Under the pieces are notes generated by a model that did not search any database, was not told the origin of the DNA, and worked only from the letters and a program-made list of their open reading frames with translations. From contig OU612068.1 in assembly GCA_914767715.1 (NCBI GenBank), positions 21,948,001 to 22,012,000 on the forward strand: a DNA stretch of 64,000 nucleotides, given 5' to 3'. The position numbers and the translations under genes are program-made. Origin of the DNA: Membranipora membranacea (taxonomy: Eukaryota; Bryozoa; Gymnolaemata; Cheilostomatida; Membraniporidae). Shown here in pieces: positions 20,990-33,132 of this stretch. The first letter of the stretch is position 1. Each line of letters starts with the position of its first letter.

Positions 20990-22544
20990 TTAACATTTCT
21001 TTCGATGAAACATATGCTCTGAATCAATCAAATAAGTCACACAAGCCCAATGAAATTACAACTATGCAAAACACAGGTATTCTTTTAGAAAAATTCCATT
21101 TGTGGAAACCTTCAGAGTGAAGAACAGACAACCAAGTGGCGAGGGTTTACTCGAAAAAAGATTCCCTTGTGCAGCATGCACCTTGTGCAAGATGTTTTAG
21201 TGCCGCAAGCTGGTTGTTTGAGTTGCAGCTGGTGTGTTCTTGTAGTGTGACTTTGACTCATAGTTATGTAAGACCACACAATTGTTCTCTATCCATATTA
21301 GCAATTATTTTGGCTGTAACTTTTTATCTTCTTGTGCGGTTTCAATTATTTATAGGTGGTGCTACCTTGCAATCTCACCTAATATTTCACAATGTTAACA
21401 GCATTGCACAGCTAAGAGTTCCCTCACCCCAAATTTCAATAACAAAATATATGCTTCTTGTTAGGTTGTTGTCATAGACAAAGTTTCCATGATTGGCTCT
21501 AGTATACTAAATACAATCATCAGCAGCTACACAATTTGGATATGTCGCTGTCATGTTGGTCTACTCACCACAAGGTGTTCTGACCTTATATGAAGGTAGC
21601 AATGGCTCCTGATTGTTACTGGAGAAGATGATGATATTGTTATTTTTTAGGAGGTGAATAGGGTCTAACAGGCATTTGCAGCAGACTCTGGATACATTAC
21701 TTTGATATAAGCAACCATTTTTGTAGCAACGTAGTTTCTCTGAAACACAAGTATTTCATCTTGCATATCAGGCGAACCATATGCCCCAACACTCAGTAGC
21801 CAGTCAAATTTTGCAATAATCATCAACAATAAACATGGGAGTGGGTCACTTATGCAATCACTAGGAGGTGATATTGCTATATTGAATATTAGTCAAATTC
21901 TAATAGCCATCATACATTACTTTGGAGTTGCCCCTCGCACACATAAATGAAGGCAACTCTCATTTTTACATGTAGTTGGAACACGAAGGTATAAATAAAT
22001 ATAACTCAGCCAGAAACCAGTCAGTCAAGTAGCGATAAACAGATAGTGCAGACTTCTATCATATTTTGTACTGAGGAACCATATTATACCTTTGTACCAG
22101 CTACATATAAATATCATTATTAAATATTATGGATCCAAACAAAAAAATAAAATAAAGAAATAGACAAAAGCCAAAAAGAAAAAGAAAAAGAGAAGAAGGC
22201 AAGACTGGGAGAAGGACTCTACTTATGACTATTTACTGTACAACATGTATACTCATGAGGACAGCTAGATTACTCATATGAGGATTATATTACTTGTAGT
22301 GTCACCCAGAAGGCAGGCGGCTAGTAGAGAGGACAATCCACTGATAGCTCTGTACTGAGAAGATCTTGCTTGAGCAAGTCAGACATTTGTAACAGTGATT
22401 TGAGGTTAGGCTGTTCTATCGATTATATTGAGTTTAGTTGTATCGGTTATTCTAAAACCCCTTGTTTCAGATATAACAATATGTTGCCATTACAAGCTTG
22501 CTTATAGACAGTTTTCTGAGCTCTTATTTATGCCTCAATTCGGA
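20990..22544. other. No firm gene; small R1 fragment and a Lys-rich frame
   Basis: About 21845-21880 repeats the R1 block GGTCACTTATGCAATCACTA (minus orientation). Near 22130-22270 an ATG reads MDPNKKIK then stops; an adjacent frame is Lys/Arg-rich and ends TYDYLLYNMYTHEDS. This could be a broken small gene, but there is no second line of evidence. Confidence 0.35.
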
Positions 22545-22951
22545 GTTGTCCTCTCTCCACTTTGGTACTTTGAACCCATGCCGCAAAAGAAAAAACCTGC
22601 TGAAAGAGGGTTTTCTTGTAAACCGCTTATGATAGGAAAAAAAAGATTTTTGATTCAGAGTCTGCACCGTTAAAACATGGAGGCCTGAATGTTGATAAAT
22701 CTTAATTTTAGTGACGAAACTCGTGGAAAATTTTGCCAAATTGTCCGCAACGCAGGCAGAAAATGCTATAATTGACTATCCAAATACTATAATTATTTCC
22801 CAAACTATGTCCATATGAGTTTTCAATGTTGCAGATTCTGAATCAAAAACAATTTTTATCCTATTATAAGCGGTTTTCAAGATAACCCTCTTTTCAGCAC
22901 GTTTTTCCTATGCGGCGTGGGTTAAAAGTACCAAACTGGAGAGAGGACAAC
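22545..22951. mobile_element. 407-bp hairpin MITE
   Basis: The ends are inverted repeats starting GTTGTCCTCTCTCCA, and the pairing extends about 130 bp inward on each side: TTGGTACTTT-AACCCA, GCTGAAA-GAGGGTT, AACCGCTTAT-ATAGGA and TTTTTGATTCAGA-TCTGCA. The central ~135 bp is unpaired. No obvious target duplication was found. Confidence 0.8.
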
Positions 22952-23576
22952 ATAGACTTAATATACTACCTAGACAGGACAATGCTTATGCTTCACTGAT
23001 CATAATGTGTCCCACTCAAATAGCACGACATGATGTAATTAGTTTGTGCTGTGAGCCTTAGTTTATTATAATACCATTCAATGAAATAATGTGAAACATC
23101 AAGGGACGCTGGGCATGATATCAGTCCTGTCCAGCCCCTTAATATTCAAACTCAAAGAAAATTGGTGAGTGTATGTAAAAGACCTTTCCGCACGAGATGG
23201 TATTAATAATTTGTCCCCAGAACCGGAACTTTTTACGATAAGATACAATCATTGGCCAATAAACATTGAAATAAATACAGCCATTTACCCTCAGCACTTC
23301 CATCACCACTATAAAAATGTAAAGAATACTTATAACACAATATCACAAATATTTTGTGTGATGGGCCAGATCTAATCACCACCACCATCATCGCTTGTTT
23401 CTTCAAAATTATTCCTAGTTGTGACTGAACACAACCAGCTCAAAATTGATTGCAAATTTTATTGTCGCTTCACAAGGAAGAATATATCTGTGCTGTAAAT
23501 TGAGTATGAAGCTAGAGTATGTGAAAATAACTTAAAATTATTATACTTCAGGACTGTAGTCAAAATCTAATGGCCT
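22952..23576. other. No gene or repeat recognised
   Basis: AT-rich sequence without a convincing frame. Confidence 0.45.
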
Positions 23577-24480
23577 TTACCGTGGCCAAACTTAATTTTG
23601 CCGATGCCGGTAAGGTTCTTTGAGTTTATCAATGTGATATCGCTGTCAACATTGAATGTCAATTGCTTCCTTGACCTATTCACAGAAATAGCAGTGTGAA
23701 AAAAGTAGTTATTACAACAGAACACGTCATCATCTGAGATAATGGAACAGTGACTCTAATAATTTCCAAGACTGGAAAACAAATGCTGGCCAAATGATCA
23801 CCAGCATTTTTGTTAGACTCAGCCGGGAGTTGCGTGCTCATATGCATCACAGGTGCTCACAAGCACAAACCTCCGCAGCCTGCAATAAATTTTTGATGGT
23901 ATGAGCTGAGGTTTAGTATGAATAAAGGCTAATAGTATGGAACCCCGTCTGAGCCACAAAATAACGTTGCTGAACCCTTTATTTAGACAGCCAGAGAAGT
24001 TTTTGAATTAATGAGCAGCAACAATCTCTTTGGCAATGACTAAAAAATCCCTCTGTAAGGAGACATTGTCAATTAAACAGTAATCACCGTTGAGTGTGGT
24101 GCACTCTCTTGAGAAGTATGGAGATGTCTGTAGGGCTCCACCTAGATCGAAACGATATAGTTTTTATGGCAATTATTAACTATTGAATAAGAATAATGAG
24201 CTAAAATGTAACAATAAGAATAATAATAATGATCATTACAGGAATTGTACTTTTCTAATATCACTCAAATTGACATTCACTGTTGAAGCTGATATCACAT
24301 TGATAAACTTAAAAACTCAAATAACCTTACCGGCATTGGCAAAAATAAGTTTGGCCACGGTATTTCATTTTCCAGTTTTGGAAATTATTAGAGTCACTGC
24401 TTCCATCCTTTTTCCTCTGGAGTTTCATCATTACATGTAGTTCCATTCTCTCAGATGATGACGTGTTCTGGTTAGGTTTA
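23577..24480. repeat. Inverted, permuted repeat pair
   Basis: Block A (ACCGTGGCCAAACTTA, GCCGGTAAGGTT, GTTTATCAATGTGATATC, GAATGTCAATT) and block B (AGAACACGTCATCATCTGAG, AGTGACTCTAATAATTTCC) occur as A then B at 23577-23800. On the opposite strand they occur as B then A from 24480 to 24240. The change of order means it is not a simple palindrome; it looks like two inverted pieces of a tandemly repeated unit. Confidence 0.7.
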
Positions 24481-24780
24481 GCTTATTATGAGAATCATTG
24501 TATCAACAGGCGATAAGATTGGACTGGTACATGAAAATGAACATTTTAAATTCTGTTGTGAGCTGACATGTAGTATGGAAAAAGCTTTCGTGTCCTGCAC
24601 TTTGGTGGGCGATAGATGGTATTTAGACGAACAGAGGATACCTTTGCACAGCTGAAAACAACACGACTAAAAAGAGGATGGTCTTCATCAGACGCAATGT
24701 ATCAATCATGTGTCCTTTTCACATGTAGTGTTAAGTCGCTGTTTGATAGGCGTCCTCATTTGTTTTATCGTCTGATTTAA

Positions 24781-26641
24781 AGGTACACTGCACTTGATAA
24801 TACTGTGAAACTCTTGCCCTTTATCGGTGAGGCCATTGAGCAGATGCTAGAGAGAGCAGAGCACCGTGCTGACGAGGGCACCGCAGAGAACCTCAAGAAT
24901 GCTATAATGAAGTTCAGTTTCATCTACTCTCTGTTTGTCTGCTGTCAGGTTATGAGCGTTACCAATGCACTCTGCGTTTCGCTGCAAGGTTGGCCCTTCT
25001 AAAATTATTCAGGATATTTCAGAAATAATATTTCAAACTTAAAACTAGTAACATATTCTATCATAGCCAGATGATCGATTCTGCATCTTCAGTGCATCGT
25101 TATTGTCATGCCAATTTTCTTTTTTTTTGTCAAAGCTCCTAAACTCATTCAGCTGTTTGTTCATTTTAGGAAGGAATAACGAGGTTGTAAAAAGTACTAT
25201 GCAGATTAACCAGACTCTTGTGCAACTGAAAGAGTTCAGAACGGAGATTGAGAGATATTCCACGCTTTGGTTTGATAAGGCTTGTAAGTTGGCTGAGGCA
25301 ATCAACGTAGTGCTGTCAGTACCGAGACGCTGTGGCCGTCAAACTACTCGCTCCAATGTCCCAGCCGAAAGTCCGGAGACATACTACAAGAGAGCTATCA
25401 CAATTCCTTTCTTAGGTTACTACATTATTCGATATTGTTTAGTGGGGTACACTAAGAATCATGCCCGTAATGTGACCTATATATGACAGGTTTCTAACAC
25501 ATGTTTGGCGTTAGTGATACCCTTCCTTAGATCATTACTCACTAACTCTGATTTATATGACTTTCGATAGCTTTCCTTCGGTTCAGCCTCCAGGGTAGGT
25601 TTCCAAGTCTTCTAATATTCATTACTTCAGGGATTGTAGTTCCCTTTTATACAACAATGTTGCCAGATAATTTCAATAATTTACTATCGTTTAGTTTGTT
25701 TCTTTGCCTTTTTGTAGACCTGCTCATTACTGAATTTGAGACTAGGTTCTCCCCAGAAGGCATCATCACACTCTCACTACTAAGCCTTATGCCTGTATCA
25801 GTAGAGAAAGAAAGATCAGAAACTGCATGGACAAAGACATTCAAAGCTGCAATAAAGCCCTATATGGCATATCTACCATCTCCTCCTACTCTGGATACAG
25901 AGCTTCTCTCATGGAGACAACTGTTGTGAGTGATAAAACTATCAATAACTAATTACCAGTGTCATGTTACATCTTCTATGTCAGTTCATCAACTCTTCGA
26001 CCTATAAACCAAGAACCTAATTAAGTTATTAAATCATTGTTAAAATCCAGATTTAGCAATCGATTTAGGAGTTGTCTTAACATGAGAAAAAAGAGTGCAA
26101 CTCCCAGCACAAATGATAGTAACATCAGATAACATTACGATGAAACTGTACTGCTTTGGAAGGTCATTAATACTATTGATCATTCATTTTATTTGGTGTG
26201 AAGAGAGACACTGCTGAGATAAGGGATGATATAGCAAGTGCTAGAGATGCTGCTAAGGGATGCTTTCCAAACATCCATGAATAACTCTGTATTATCTCGG
26301 CTCTGCCTGTTACCAGCTGTGAAGCAGAAAGGGCATTCTCGAAGCTTAAGATGATAAAGACTGCTTTGAGGAGCACAATGGGACATGAGAGGTGAGTGAA
26401 AAGGTCATGTGGGAGTTGCTGACCGCCCAACATTATTAATTCATAATCATAAGTTGTTAGTTCAATTATTATTGATGATCATGATGCTAGTTGAATTGGC
26501 ATTCATAGACTAGGCTCCTTTTCTATTTTCAGGCTCAATTCTGTTGCTGTGATCAGTATGAACAGAGAGGTTAATATTGAGATGGATCCTATGGTAACAG
26601 AGTCTCTTAACTCCAGAACCTATACCGAATCCAAAATATGA
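24781..26641 (+). pseudogene. hAT-family transposase-like gene (TTF/ZMYM type), five exons
   Basis: Exons: about 24781-24988, 25170-25415, 25718-25925, 26206-26391 and 26533-26641. Splice sites are GT/AG (the exon 3-4 acceptor is the least certain), and phases agree at every join. The product resembles C-terminal parts of hAT-derived TTF-zinc-finger/ZMYM1-like proteins: MLERAEHRADEGTAENL, CGRQTTRSNVPAESPETYYK, the rejoined PFL-D then LLITEFETRF, and the hAT dimerisation signature LPVTSCEAERAFSKLKMIKT with TMGHER-LNSVAVISMNRE. One TAA at 26282-26284 sits where relatives have a Leu after FPNIHE; otherwise the frame is open. The N-terminal zinc finger and first catalytic Asp region were not found, so the gene is 5'-incomplete. 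It could be a domesticated gene recently lost, or a spliced transposon. Confidence 0.82.
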
Positions 26642-26780
26642 GGGATGAACTCTCGTTCAAATCACATCTCAATCAGAATGTCTGACTAGGAATTTATTAC
26701 ATACATGTAGCAGATCTAATATTGCGAATAGATACATCTAAAGCTAGAACGTTTTTGCTATACATATTCTTGAACAGACT

Positions 26781-26862
26781 TTGTAGAATCTCAAATCAAA
26801 GCTCGTCACTCTTGTAGAATCTCAAATCAAAGCTCGTCACTCTTGTAGAATCTCAAGTCAAA
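26781..26862. repeat. Three-copy ~32-bp tandem repeat
   Basis: TTGTAGAATCTCAAATCAAA followed by GCTCGTCACTC occurs twice exactly and a third time in part. Confidence 0.95.
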
Positions 26863-27185
26863 GCCATTTTTTGTTTGTTCATATTATATATATATGTATA
26901 AACACATAGCATAGTTTGTACATGGACCCTCACAGTTTTCTATCAAGAAGAGACTGCTTAAAGCGCAGAATAATTAGTTTCCCTAATCGGTACCACTCTG
27001 CTTTCCATTCAATACATACGAACACTAAGCAGGGTTTGGGCTATATATATAATTGCCTTGTCTTGTTTGTTTACCGTAATCTTCTACTGCTATTGAGTTG
27101 TTTCTGAAAGTACCCAACAGCTCAGTGAGCTATTGAAATACCTCTCTGATTGCACTATTTTGCTACCGATATGCAAAAATTTCCG

Positions 27186-27256
27186 TGGTGGGAGGGCGCT
27201 TAAGCGCCCCTCCCCGCCACGCCTACAGCGTGTGGATCGGGTTGCGCCCGATCATT
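27186..27256. repeat. GC-rich inverted repeats
   Basis: A perfect palindrome GGGCGCTTAAGCGCCC (27194-27209) sits in longer imperfect arms (GTGGTGGGAGGG...CCCCTCCCCGCCAC). It is followed by GATCGGG...CCCGATC with a 5-nt loop. The GC content contrasts sharply with the surroundings. Confidence 0.75.
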
Positions 27257-28464
27257 ATGCTCATTTCTGAAAAGTCAGTTAGTGAAATTTTTTAGAATAT
27301 ATGCCCCTGACTCTGTTGATATATTAATGTTATTCCACCACTTACTCACCCCCCTCAAAGAGTCGATCAAACTAAAACACTAGCTTGCAAAGTTATTGAG
27401 CCATCTTTTTGAGTAATTGGAACATTAGCTTAGATGAATGGCCAGGAGCTGAATTTGGGTACGAGTTTGATATGATGAATATGGTCATTGCGCTACGACA
27501 ATGGCAGTGATTACCATAGGATTCCATGTTGAACCAGTAATGAGATACAGCTTTTAGCCTGTCTTGACAAGCGTCAGAAATCCATCTTTCTGTAAATTTC
27601 ACTCGGCATTGCAATTTTGCTAAGGTCTTACTGAATCAGTATTATTCCTTGATGAGCATATGAGAGAAAAAATTTGCAATGTAAATTCCACTGATTAGTG
27701 GCTCAATAGTCCGATCTTTCCAGGATGAGAGGCCTGTAGCCAAACCAGGGTCATCGCACAACTAGACATACAACGAGTCAGACAGCCAGGATAAATAATC
27801 CCTAGTTTTCACCCCTTGCAGGTTGACTTAGGCGAAGTGGTGATGGGGGTCCAACTACCTTATCGATTCTACATACAAGCAGTTGGTTCTTGCCTCCCAA
27901 CCAGTTACCTGGAACACACTTCTGTCATACAATTTGTCGATTTGTCTACGTTACCGAAGAAACTTACTTGTCTCATATTAATCACAACCCTTATCGTTAT
28001 TAACTATTACTTGAAGATGAAAATTTCGTGCTGAATGGAATCCATTCAGGTCTCGTTGATAGCAACACTTCTGAGGTTTCCTATATTAAGTAGATGTGAG
28101 TATTCGCAAAGGAACATTCCAGAAGTTCTAGACCAGAGATGATTGCTCAGGTTCAAAGCATTCGTAGCTGTTGGATATTACCGTTTTGTTGGATCCGTGC
28201 TGGTTGGTATTGAATCTAGGGTCTGTTGAGTATGACGTTTCTCTATGAATAAAAGCAGTAAAAACCTTAGAGTTATCCAATTTGATTGTAACACAATTAC
28301 TGCTGCAGACTACCAGAACACTTATTCCTTTCAAAGCAAATCCACGTAAGGATTGACATGAAAAAATATTGAATCATCTTACATGGCTGGAATAAAAACC
28401 TGCAGATACCGCATCTGGTCAACTACTGAAGGCGGTTAGACATCTTGTCAGACACGGTCCACAC

Positions 28465-28562
28465 AGTGGTGTTGGGGAGCCCCAACAGTCCCCTACGTCG
28501 TTGTGGTAAAAGTTTTTGGTGATGGAGTAGGCCCAACGCTCCATCATCAGCGTTGGGGTTGG
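28465..28562. repeat. Cluster of GC-rich inverted repeats
   Basis: GTTGGGG-AG-CCCCAAC, CCAACGCT...AGCGTTGG and GATGGAG...CTCCATC lie within 100 bp and partly overlap, so they could form alternative hairpins. Confidence 0.7.
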
Positions 28563-29509
28563 TTAAACTGTACTGAATCTCCATTCTGATTCATGTATTC
28601 TTCTTTAATTTCGTGTTGTCAAGTACTGTTAATAGGTGCGTTTTATTTCGCTCTCCTTTTGCAAAGATTTTAGACCAAGAACCTGTTTTTTTAAACAGGC
28701 TCCCTCAATTTATTGCCACCCATCCACAAAGTTAAATTGTTTTGTGTTAATTTGGATTTCGACCAGGTCAGTCAAAGGTCATAGCTCATAATTCACATTT
28801 CTACAGTCTTTTGATGGGGAGAGTGCACATTTGACTCTATTCAATAGAAATATTCCTATGTTCTTGCTAAGGCAAGTTGCAAGGTCAGCTCAGTTCATTA
28901 AAGTCAATTTTGGCAAATCTTAGGCTAAAAAATTGTCTTATCTTATTGTTGAAATTTGTTGGCTCATTTGCAGTATAGAGTTATCACCCCATCTATCTAT
29001 CTGTGTAAAACATTTTAGTTTCAAGCATGTGGCTAGACTGCTTGACGGAGTAAAGGGGTACAGGGTAAATTTTTTAACAATAGTCAAAAACAGAGTTTTT
29101 TATTCCTTGATCAAGGTACCTGCAAGCTTTGTGTCAAGGGGAAAGTTATGTGAAGCTTGATGCCAAAAACTCCTTTCATCTATTTGTCCCAATTATAGGG
29201 TTCTGGAGAAAGAACTGAATTCAAAGTTTTTGATTACAGTAAAAAAGAAAATATGCAGGCTCTCCCATAAAAATTTCTTTTTGTACAGCCTTACTCCACG
29301 ATTAGACTTGATTTTTTATGGTTAAATTACATCGAACTATCCTAGCTAGCTAGGAAGGCAGTATTGTGGCAGGTTTTACAATGGGATTAACTATTACAAT
29401 CCTTGAATGATGCTGCAACAATGTACCCTTGGTCTGTGCAATCATTGAACCTTAAATTTATCGAAAGGGCCTCATATCAAATGTATCTGCGGTCCATCGT
29501 CTACTGGGC

Positions 29510-30470
29510 TTTGGTTGGCACCCAGGTGTGCTCCAACCTGCCTGCAAACAGAGAGCAACCTGGCGCAGATATTGTGGCCTGGCCACTTAGGCAACGAATT
29601 TCGCCGCCTATGCTGCGGGATGGCTTGTGACAAGACATCTGATTTAAATCAACCTTCAATTTTAATCAGATGTAATAATGCCTTAATACATGAATATCAT
29701 AAGAAGCAACAAGTCTTGAGACACAAAGATTAGCCTTCAGGTTTTTATATTCTAATATTACATTGCCTTTAAATCCTTTGGAAAAGATAAACAAGGCACA
29801 ACAGTAACAAATTCTTTCCCTGTAATGAGAGACAGAAACTGCAATACAACTGGTTGTTTACAATTAAGATTTTCTTGAGGGATTAGAAAACTAACTCTGA
29901 GAAAACAATGTCTGTAATTGCTCTAACTGATATCTTCAGCCAGCTTAGGACTCAATTGTAATCGGATCGTTTCAAAGCACTGCGTGAAGAATTGCTTCCA
30001 ATTTTGTTTGGAGGCCATCTCAGATTTGTTGTTTATTGAGGCAGCCCACCGGTTTGGCTGACCGAATCCTCTAAAGTAACAACATTATAACTTGATGCAG
30101 TATAGATGCAGTCCCAGGGCACCCTCTACTTGATTGTGCAATAACTCCCGGCTAGCCAAGAGTGAAGTGATCGCAACCTTGTATTACTTTTTAGAAGCAT
30201 GGACCATGGTGTTGTTGAGTAAAGAGAGTGTGGATAATTGAATGTCGACAAGGTGTCATGGTCGATTGCAAAAATGTAAATATATGAGTAGCCAGCCACT
30301 AGAGCCTATTGATTCAACATAATATGATATGATATTTTAGATGCAATAAAATTGGTATAAAAAACGGGGCACACTCAATATGGGCCAATTTTTGTATCAG
30401 AACTGGGGTTTCGGGCTTGGAATACTGGTTGGAAAATATTTTTGGACTGAGCAGGAATTACAAATTATCT
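29510..30470. repeat. Segmental duplication, copy 1 (~960 bp)
   Basis: Matches copy 2 in two halves: 29510-30085 with 30475-31050, and 30110-30470 with 31990-32365. Shared blocks include GGCACCCAGGTGTGCTCC, GACAAGACATCTGATTTAAA, CCAAGAGTGAAGTGATCGCA and ATGGGCCAATTTTTGTATCA. Between the halves copy 1 keeps about 36 bp (TTATAACTTGATGCAGTATA...) that belongs inside the retroelement relic of copy 2. Confidence 0.9.
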
Positions 30471-32365
30471 AGCACTGGGTTTTGGTAGGCACCCAGGTGT
30501 GCTCCGACCTGCCTGCAAATAGAGAGCAACCTGGCGCAGATATTGCGGCCTGGCCACTAAGGCAACGAATTTTGCCGCCTATGCTTCGAGATGTGGCTTG
30601 TGACAAGACATCTGATTTAAATCAACCTTCAATTTTAATCTGATGTAATAATGCCATAATACATAAATATCATAAGAAGCAACAAGTCTTGAGACACAAA
30701 GGTTATCTTCAGGTTTTGATATTCTAATATTACATTGCCTTTAAATCCTTTGGAAAAGATAAACAAGGCACAAAGTAACATATTCTTCCCCTGTAATGAA
30801 GACAGAGACTGCAATACAACTGGTTGTTTACAATTAAGTTTTTCTTGAGGGATTAGAAAATTTACTCTGAGAAAACAATGCCTGTAATTGCTCTAACTGG
30901 TATCTTCATCCAGCTTAGGTCTCAGTTGTACTTGGATCGTTTCAATGCACTGCGTGAAGAACTGCTTCCAATTTTGTTTGGAGGCCATCTCAGATTTGTT
31001 GTATATTGAGGCAGCCCACCTGATTGGCTAACCGAATCCTCAAAAGTAACAGCATTATGGATGGATTGATGGATGGATTTTATTACTATCACTGACAGCA
31101 TTATTAAAAGAAAAAAAGAGTCGCGAAATACAGTGTAATTGCTTGCACTTTGAATCAGCAAGAAAAAGCGAAGACACTTGGAATAAAAAATCAAATCTCT
31201 GTCTAAAAAAGTATTTCGTTTAAAATAAGAGTGATATGACGCAGAAAACAGTCTCTCCCCAGTGAGCTTCTATGTTTACCTGTACGGTATCTGCCAGATG
31301 GAAATTTACTCAACAAATCATTGATGAAATGATCCTCATTGTGAATATAGCGTAAGGCCAGTGTTCGTGTCTGATTGTCCATCATGGTATAAATGTCGGG
31401 ATGTTCAATGCCTAACTTAATAGCGTCCTTGAAAATTTTACACAGGCGTTGCTTGTCAGCAGCATACAAGCTTTTAAAAATAATGGGTAAGCAATAGGAG
31501 ATTTGTGATACAATAAAGCTTTTAAAAAGCATATTTGATAGAGATTTATAACTTGTTGCAGTATAGATACAGTCCCAGGGCATGATTTTGAACAAATGTA
31601 CAAATTCAACCGTTACATGAATGCTGTCAATGGTTATTTCAGGACTGCAATTCCTAAATGGTGATAAATACACCAAGGTCGACCATACAGATACCAGCTC
31701 ACTGAAAATGCAGCAGAATATTTCACAAAGAATATTATGTGTGTTATTAGGGGTGAGCCCTCCAGACACACAGTTATCATAATCCTATACGCATCCAGCA
31801 TAATGACTAGTATTTTTCAATAATAAAAATATTGGGAGGACATTCGTGTAAAATTAAAGCTCAAAAATTTGGGTGTATTTTGAAAATGCTATCATTGAAC
31901 AGTATCCACTGACAAAGCCAAATCCAAACCATGTTTCGGAATATAAAAACATACGAAGTGAGGATGGTATACCATAAACACCTCTCCCCGAGCACCGTCT
32001 ACTTGTTTGTGCAATATCTCCCGGAAGAAGGTTTACCCGGCTAGCCAAGAGTGAAGTGATCGCAACCTTGTATAACTTTTTTAGAAGCATGGACGATGGT
32101 TTTGTTGAGTAAAGCGAGTGTCGATAATTGAATGTCGACAAGGTATCATGGTCGATTTCAAAAATGTGAATTTATGAGCAGCCAGCCACTAGAGCCGTTT
32201 GATTCAACATGATATGATATGATATCTTAGATGCAATATAATTGGTATAATAAACGGGGCACACTCAATATGGGCCAATTTTTGTATCAGAACTGGGGTT
32301 TCGGGCTTGGAATACTGGTTGGAAAATATATTTGGTCTGAGCAGGAATTACGAAATATCTAACGC
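30471..32365. repeat. Segmental duplication, copy 2 (with retroelement)
   Basis: Same two halves as copy 1, separated by about 930 bp that contain a minus-strand non-LTR retrotransposon fragment. Confidence 0.9.
31060..31995 (-). mobile_element. Non-LTR retrotransposon 3' fragment
   Basis: A minus-strand frame (31769-31203) has the C-terminal features of a LINE ORF2 after the RT palm: SQISYCLPIIFKSLY, DKQRLCKIFKDAIKLGI, NQTRTLALRYI and PSGRYRTGKHRSSLG. The 3' side ends in an ATCC-type repeat (CCATCCATCAATCCATCCAT on the minus strand, near 31065-31082), a common LINE tail. The 5' part is missing. The family differs from the elements at 1422 and 53151. Confidence 0.75.
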
Positions 32366-33132
32366 TGCATAATATAAATCAAAAATTCTATCGAGGTAAA
32401 AGTGCAGATCTGACTGGCTAAAAGTGCAATACTACAAGACAAACAGAGTATCAAATCGGATATAGATTCTGGAAATTTCTGAATATGTAACTGTAGAATG
32501 ATGAAGATTAATTATTTTGAGGTATATACTAATTCTGATAGAATTTGATGGGTGATTGATGGGTCACCACAATCTATACTGAAAACTTATATCAATCAAC
32601 AGAAATATTCTTTTGTTTAAGTTCAGTATAGCATATCCATTGTCAATTGTAAATTGCTCCACTCCTTTGATATATATCGGCTATATCGGCTCTTTGCACT
32701 GCCTTGCGCAACATTGCGACTGCACTGATGGATGAAATAAACACCGTAATGAAAAAGTAACTCGCAATTTCAAATATGTTAAACAAATATTTCAAACATG
32801 CCCTCAAAAGCTCATTTAGATAATGTGATGAACTGATGCTCCAAAAAAACCAGATCTCTGTGAGTTACCATGTCGAAATGTAATTCTGCCCAAACAGAAA
32901 AACATGAAAGTGGAGATTTTTTGTCAGATTTGGAGTTGTTTGCAGAAGAAAATAAATGAATAGTTAGCTGATTGACTAACGATCCAGGTGACCAAATGTG
33001 GTTATTCTGAATTAAAAACTGCAGGAAGGATATAGCTTTTGGAAAAGTAAGGAGGAGATAACTTCAACTGAGCATTTTTGACTTTAAATAACTGAGAGTG
33101 GTTTTCCCATGCTTTTCACCCTTGCAGTAACA
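32366..33132. other. No gene or repeat recognised
   Basis: AT-rich sequence; the end of it is the 5' flank of the hAT-derived pseudogene. Confidence 0.4.

Larger units (their letters stand above)
26863..29509. other. Mostly unexplained; two GC-rich hairpin clusters
   Basis: I find no supported gene. Hairpins lie at 27186-27220 and 28465-28562 and are listed separately. A short plus-strand frame at 27816-28034 follows a good acceptor and begins VDLGEVVMGVQ, which is too little to call a domain. Confidence 0.4.

Noticed and set aside
27816-28034. Discoidin-domain exon (VDLGEV motif after an acceptor)
   Set aside because: Only six residues resemble the domain; the Cys and Trp residues expected around it are not found in either direction.
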